A stretch of 64,000 bases of DNA from M3007 sp040397785. GTDB taxonomy: Bacteria; Bacteroidota; Bacteroidia; Chitinophagales; Saprospiraceae. Location: positions 1-64,000 of the forward strand of contig JBBAVI010000007.1 in assembly GCA_040397785.1 (NCBI GenBank). Reading direction: 5' to 3'. Shown piece by piece: positions 60,869-64,000 of this stretch; position 1 is the stretch's first letter, and each line of letters opens with the position of its first letter. The notes beneath the pieces are model-generated. The model was not told the origin of the DNA. It worked only from the letters and a program-made list of their open reading frames with translations, and made no database searches. The position numbers and the translations under genes are program-made.

Positions 60869-61239
60869 ACTTTTGCTAGATTCTAATATTGTTATTTATA
60901 TTGATGAAGAAAGCGCTATCCCCCGAAGTTTTTATCAAGGCGGATGATGCACTTTACCTTTCAGATGTTTCATTTATGGAAACATTGGGCTATGCATTTT
61001 CCGATGAAAATGAAAAAGAAGCAATTGAAACGTTACTATCCGTTTTGTTTCGGCTTCCAATTGATGAAGAAGTCGTTCTCAAGGTAATTTCAATTCGCCA
61101 AACGCGTAAAATGAAGTTGCCAGATGCCATCATAGCTGCTACTGCACTAATACATGATTGTATGGTTATAACGCGTAACATTTCCGATTTTTCCGGGTTA
61201 CCAGGTTTGGTTGTTTTGAATCCAAAGGTTTTCCCCTGA
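60855..61239 (+). pseudogene. VapC-like PIN toxin with a frameshift
   Basis: The 5' part (from ATG 60855) gives 'MSGRKLLLDSNIVIYIDEES', with the first catalytic Asp of PIN domains, and then stops early. The rest continues in another frame: 'LYLSDVSFMETLGYAF' (acidic Glu), 'KLPDAIIAATAL' (second Asp region) and 'MVITRNISDFSGL' (third Asp). The shift lies in about 60905-60925, close to a run of five Cs. Either a sequencing error, a real inactivating indel, or less likely a programmed frameshift. An intact PIN toxin would be an RNase. Confidence 0.75.
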
Positions 61240-61280
61240 TTTCAGTCATTCCTTAATGATTTGCGTAGGGAAAATATAGG

Positions 61281-61328
61281 TTTATCCTTGTAAATTCTAA
61301 ACAGGACTTATTAATTTACAAGGATAAA
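61281..61328. repeat. Inverted repeat after the PIN toxin gene
   Basis: TTTATCCTTGTAAATT (61281-61296) and its exact reverse complement (61313-61328) around a 16-base loop. It is 40 bases after the toxin stop and may be a terminator or a repeat element. Confidence 0.85.
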
Positions 61329-61604
61329 TACTTTAACCGGGCATGGTTTTCACGCTTCCTACGCCCGGCGCTTCTTCGAGCGTTGCACGAAGTTATACCT
61401 GTCTCGCATCTCAAATCGAGAAGGCCAACGCGCGGCGGAAAAAAATAGCTCATCTCGAAGCCCCTAGACTATCTATGTTCCATCCCTATTCATCGAAATC
61501 CAGTCCCGCCTCATCGAAATGATGGTGACCATAGTTGCTTTCTGTCTGGAAGAAGCGCAACTTTGCAGAACAATTTTGTTTAAAGTAAGCAACTTTTTGT
61601 TCAA
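61329..61604. other. Intergenic region without a recognised gene
   Basis: No convincing frame, RNA gene or promoter was found. The part from 61370 to 61450 is more GC-rich than the surroundings and could hold a decayed gene or an RNA, but nothing specific is seen. Confidence 0.4.
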
Positions 61605-62219
61605 ATGACACCATATAAAAATTATAGTACCGCGTCCGACTGGTCGCACCGAATTAAAAAAGGCAGTATGTACGTGGCCGTGGCCGCTATGATCGGCGCT
61701 CAAATGAGCTGTAGCAGCAGCGATAATGGCAACGATTGGGAACAGGTAACCGTACAGGAAGCCACCAAAGGCGTTATTACCACCATCGAAGAAACGGAAG
61801 CTGGCAATTTCGTGATTGCCGATGAAAAAGTGGTGGAAAGTAAGGATGCGTCCCGTGTCATTATCAAACGCTTAGATGGAAAAATCGACACACTTACCCT
61901 CGACCAGGCCAAGGCACTGGTGCAACCCACCGATACAGTAACCCAACGACACACCAACAACGTGCAACACTACCACCACGGCGGCGGCATGGGCAATGTG
62001 CTTTGGTGGGGTGCCATGGGTTATATGATGGGCCGCAGCTTTAATTCGCCGGTACAGCAAGGTATTTACCGAAATGGTTATAACGCAGGGGGCGCTTATA
62101 CGGCTGGCACCGCGGTTTCGCAGGAATTGAAACGTACGTCTGTGGGCCGTACCCAAATGCGCCCGGTGCGCGGCCGCAGCGGATTTTTCCGGGGTTGGGG
62201 TGGCAGCACGGGTAGCTAA
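61605..62219 (+). CDS. UPF0323-type lipoprotein
   Basis: 204 residues. The lipoprotein-like signal ends at 'AQMSC' (Cys36), with a longer than usual basic N-terminus ('SHRIKKGSMYVAVAAM'). The middle 'ESKDASRVIIKRLDGK' and the Gly/Tyr/Arg-rich end ('RSFNSPVQQGIYRNGY', 'RGRSGFFRGWGG') resemble UPF0323 lipoproteins of epsilon-proteobacteria and, more loosely, YgiB. It lies 90 bp upstream of a glutathionylspermidine-synthase-like gene. That pairing (YgiB-YgiC or UPF0323 with a preATP-grasp protein) recurs in distant bacteria and supports the call. Function unknown. Confidence 0.6.
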   Translation: MTPYKNYSTASDWSHRIKKGSMYVAVAAMIGAQMSCSSSDNGNDWEQVTVQEATKGVITTIEETEAGNFVIADEKVVESKDASRVIIKRLDGKIDTLTLDQAKALVQPTDTVTQRHTNNVQHYHHGGGMGNVLWWGAMGYMMGRSFNSPVQQGIYRNGYNAGGAYTAGTAVSQELKRTSVGRTQMRPVRGRSGFFRGWGGSTGS

Positions 62220-62309
62220 GCGGGTTTTTCAAGGTCCACTTTACAAAGGGTACGTTTACACGCGCCCTGTTTTTTTATTATTAAAAATCGGTACATCAGG
62301 ATATTTCAC

Positions 62310-63518
62310 ATGAAATTACAAGCCATTGACCAATTACCCAACCCGATTTTCGAATCGCTTGGTTGGGATTTTTTTATATCGGAAGAAGCGGGGAATTACC
62401 TGACCAACCAGTTGGTGGTGGTTTCGGAAGCGGAGCGGGATGCTTTTTATGCAGCGGGCAATCGTTTGTACGATATGTTTGTGGCGGCGGCCGAGCATGT
62501 TATGCAGCACAATTTGATGGGTAAATTAGGCATCCCCGCGAATTTGCACGAATTGATTCGGCTGACTTGGGAGGATGAACGGCATCTGCATCTTTTTGGC
62601 CGCTTCGATGTGGCGGGCGGTGTGGATGGCACGCCAATTAAACTCCTCGAATTTAATGCAGATACGGCCACCACCCTGCCGGAATCATCTATTATTCAGT
62701 GGGCACAATTGAAGGCGAATAATATTGACGAAACGAAACAGTTCAATTTTGTCTATGAGGCTTTGGTGGAGAATTTCAAGCGCCTGCGCACGCTGAATCC
62801 GGATCGGGAGCCAGCTATTTTGTTCTCCACGATGCGCGGCGCGTCGGAAGACGACCACAATGTATCCTTGTTGGTGGAGGCTGCAGAAGAGGCAGGGTTT
62901 GAAACCGGGTTTTGTTACGTGGATGAGGTGGTATTTTCGGAGACAACGGGCATTTTCGGAAAAGATGCCATTGGACAACCGCTTTATTTTCCGTTTTGGT
63001 TTAAACTAGTGCCTTGGGAATACATCGCGCTGGAAGAGCCGGATTTGTGTAAAATGCTTACTGCAATTGTCCGCAATGACGTAGCGGTGATTCTGAATCC
63101 GGCTTATACGATGCTGTTTCAGAGCAAGGCTATTTTGAAATATTTATGGGATTTGTATCCGAATGATCCGCTGTTGCTGGAGGCTTCGTTGGAGGAGCCG
63201 ATTGGTCGCCAAAATTACCCGTTTGTTCAAAAGGTGATTTTGGGCCGGGAAGGCAGTAATGTGACCGTGTATGATGGCATTGGCTTGCCGGTGGAAGTAA
63301 GGGAAGGGGAATATGAAGGGCAAGCGTGTGTGTATCAGGCGTACGCGCAACTGGCTCAGGATGGGCAAGGTATGTATTACCAATCGGGTATATTTTTCGC
63401 GTATGAGGCGTGTGGGTTGGGTTTTAGGCGGAGTGGGCGGCGGATTATTGATAATGGGGCGCAGTTTGTGGGGCACGTTGTGGGGCCCGTTGCGCCCCCC
63501 CTTGCGGGGGGCCTTTAA
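62310..63518 (+). CDS. Glutathionylspermidine synthase-like (YgiC) preATP-grasp protein
   Basis: 402 residues. The ATP-grasp motifs of the family are seen: 'DGTPIKLLEFNADTATTLPE' early and 'YYQSGIFFAYEACGLGFRRS' followed by 'DNGAQFVGHVV' at the end. Most family members end at about this GHV. Here a further 11 residues ('GPVAPPLAGGL') are encoded by a GC-rich hairpin, so the stop lies inside that hairpin. The family ligates an amine to a peptide carboxyl, but the substrate of YgiC types is not known. Likely co-transcribed with the lipoprotein gene upstream. Confidence 0.85.
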   Translation: MKLQAIDQLPNPIFESLGWDFFISEEAGNYLTNQLVVVSEAERDAFYAAGNRLYDMFVAAAEHVMQHNLMGKLGIPANLHELIRLTWEDERHLHLFGRFDVAGGVDGTPIKLLEFNADTATTLPESSIIQWAQLKANNIDETKQFNFVYEALVENFKRLRTLNPDREPAILFSTMRGASEDDHNVSLLVEAAEEAGFETGFCYVDEVVFSETTGIFGKDAIGQPLYFPFWFKLVPWEYIALEEPDLCKMLTAIVRNDVAVILNPAYTMLFQSKAILKYLWDLYPNDPLLLEASLEEPIGRQNYPFVQKVILGREGSNVTVYDGIGLPVEVREGEYEGQACVYQAYAQLAQDGQGMYYQSGIFFAYEACGLGFRRSGRRIIDNGAQFVGHVVGPVAPPLAGGL

Positions 63519-63617
63519 CGTATGCCCTTGATCTGCACCCTTTCTGGTGCCCGTTTGCTCCCGCGCCCATGTGCCCTTGCGGGCACATGGGCGGAGGTTA
63601 GGACCCGCAAGGGGTCC
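63494..63617. repeat. Cluster of GC-rich hairpins with TTGC/GCAA loops
   Basis: At least three hairpins: G-C7-TTGC-G6-C (63494-63512), a 13-bp stem CGCCCATGTGCCC-TTGC-GGGCACATGGGCG (63564-63593) and GGACCC-GCAAG-GGGTCC (63601-63617). A smaller one pairs GCACC and GGTGC (63534-63550). They lie between convergent genes and probably act as terminators or are REP-like elements. Confidence 0.85.
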
Positions 63618-63619
63618 AG

Positions 63620-64000
63620 CTACAGGGGCACATTACCATGTTTCCGTTTCGAACGTGCCACGGCTTTATTTTCCAACATCGCAAATGATTTGATCAATTT
63701 CCGGCGCGTTTCGCGGGGCAGGATTACTTCATCGATGAATCCGCGGGCGGCGGCGCGGTAGGGATTGGCAAAAGTGTCGCCGTATTCTTTTTCTTTTTCG
63801 GCCAATTTGGCGGCTGGATCCGCTGCGGCATCAATTTCGTGTTTGAAAATGATTTCTGAGGCGCCTTTTGCCCCCATAACCGCAATTTCGGCTCCCGGCC
63901 AGGCATAGTTCATATCGGCGCCGATGTGCTTAGAATTCATTACATCGTATGCTCCCCCATAAGCCTTGCGGGTGATTACGGTGATGCTTGGCACGGTTGC
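63620..64000 (-). CDS. pccB: Acyl-CoA carboxylase carboxyltransferase (propionyl-CoA carboxylase beta), 3' part
   Basis: Partial: the 5' end is beyond the window. 127 codons are visible, ending at 63620. The C-terminal carboxyltransferase signature 'VITRKAYGGAYDVMNSKHIG' and 'YAWPGAEIAVMGAKGA' with the end 'IDEVILPRETRRKL' identifies the beta chain of biotin-dependent acyl-CoA carboxylases. The propionyl-CoA form is the most likely; acetyl- or methylmalonyl-type enzymes are close. A terminator cluster lies directly after the stop. Confidence 0.9.
   Translation of the reverse strand, partial: ATVPSITVITRKAYGGAYDVMNSKHIGADMNYAWPGAEIAVMGAKGASEIIFKHEIDAAADPAAKLAEKEKEYGDTFANPYRAAARGFIDEVILPRETRRKLIKSFAMLENKAVARSKRKHGNVPL

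Noticed and set aside
1..64000. Search for tRNA, rRNA, riboswitches and a prophage
   Set aside because: No cloverleaf, rRNA segment, known riboswitch core, integrase or phage structural gene was recognised by eye; a covariance-model scan would be needed to be certain.

Overview
The window looks like a stretch of a Bacteroidota chromosome, most probably from the Saprospirales. Several lines of sequence evidence point that way. Three large secreted proteins end in type IX secretion (T9SS) sorting domains. DUF3667, DUF6249, LptE-type and FG-GAP/ASPIC proteins are present. Promoters match the Bacteroidota pattern TTG-N19/20-TAnnTTTG. Long perfect palindromes sit in the gaps between genes, and a REP-associated (RAYT) transposase lies at the left edge. 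The order-level placement is inference. A run of 100 N at 42858-42957 flanked by identical 55-bp ends shows this is a draft scaffold. No rRNA, tRNA or CRISPR array was recognised.

Layout. 1-5 kb: the C-terminal part of a RAYT transposase whose reading frame runs through a 43-bp palindrome, an Omp85-type barrel and an M36 (fungalysin) metalloprotease exported by T9SS. 5-8.4 kb: an arsenic operon arsR-arsM-acr3-metallophosphoesterase with three matching ArsR-like operators. 8.4-11.2 kb: patatin lipase, DUF3667 membrane protein and a solitary DNA methyltransferase. 11.2-17 kb, minus strand: an ACMSD-like decarboxylase with xylB and xylA, plus a T9SS-exported subtilisin. 17-25.7 kb: a fused acyltransferase of the ornithine/glycine-lipid type, a GT-C-like membrane protein, an FG-GAP lipoprotein and an Rpn nuclease. 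25.9-32 kb: RtcB, a membrane-anchored Ppx/GppA-like ASKHA protein, an aspartate aminotransferase and a membrane-bound receiver-AraC regulator.

32-42.7 kb: CcmE (cysteine type), a phosphoribosyltransferase, a DsrM/Hdr-like Fe-S membrane protein and its HdrB-like partner separated by a second FG-GAP lipoprotein, then a putative conflict-system protein (EAD11 + trypsin-like protease + TIR) lying tail to tail with an orphan antitoxin, then a PI-PLC and an 86-bp palindrome. 43-53 kb: CtlX, a second DUF3667 protein, a NarL-type regulator, MazG, an esterase, the lptE-secG operon, GuaA and a DEAD-box helicase. 53-64 kb: a very glycine-rich T9SS cargo protein, rpsP, an unknown gene, lepB, an XTP pyrophosphatase, a vapBC-like pair with a frameshifted toxin, a UPF0323-type lipoprotein with an ATP-grasp partner, and the start of a propionyl-CoA carboxylase gene.

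The most novel item is the EAD11-protease-TIR protein at 39214-40782. Its protease triad looks intact, but its TIR domain lacks the usual catalytic glutamate. Other points of interest are the triple ars operator layout, the palindrome inside a RAYT frame, a loss of the acyltransferase histidine in the lipid enzyme, and the membrane-anchored receiver-AraC protein with a degenerate receiver.
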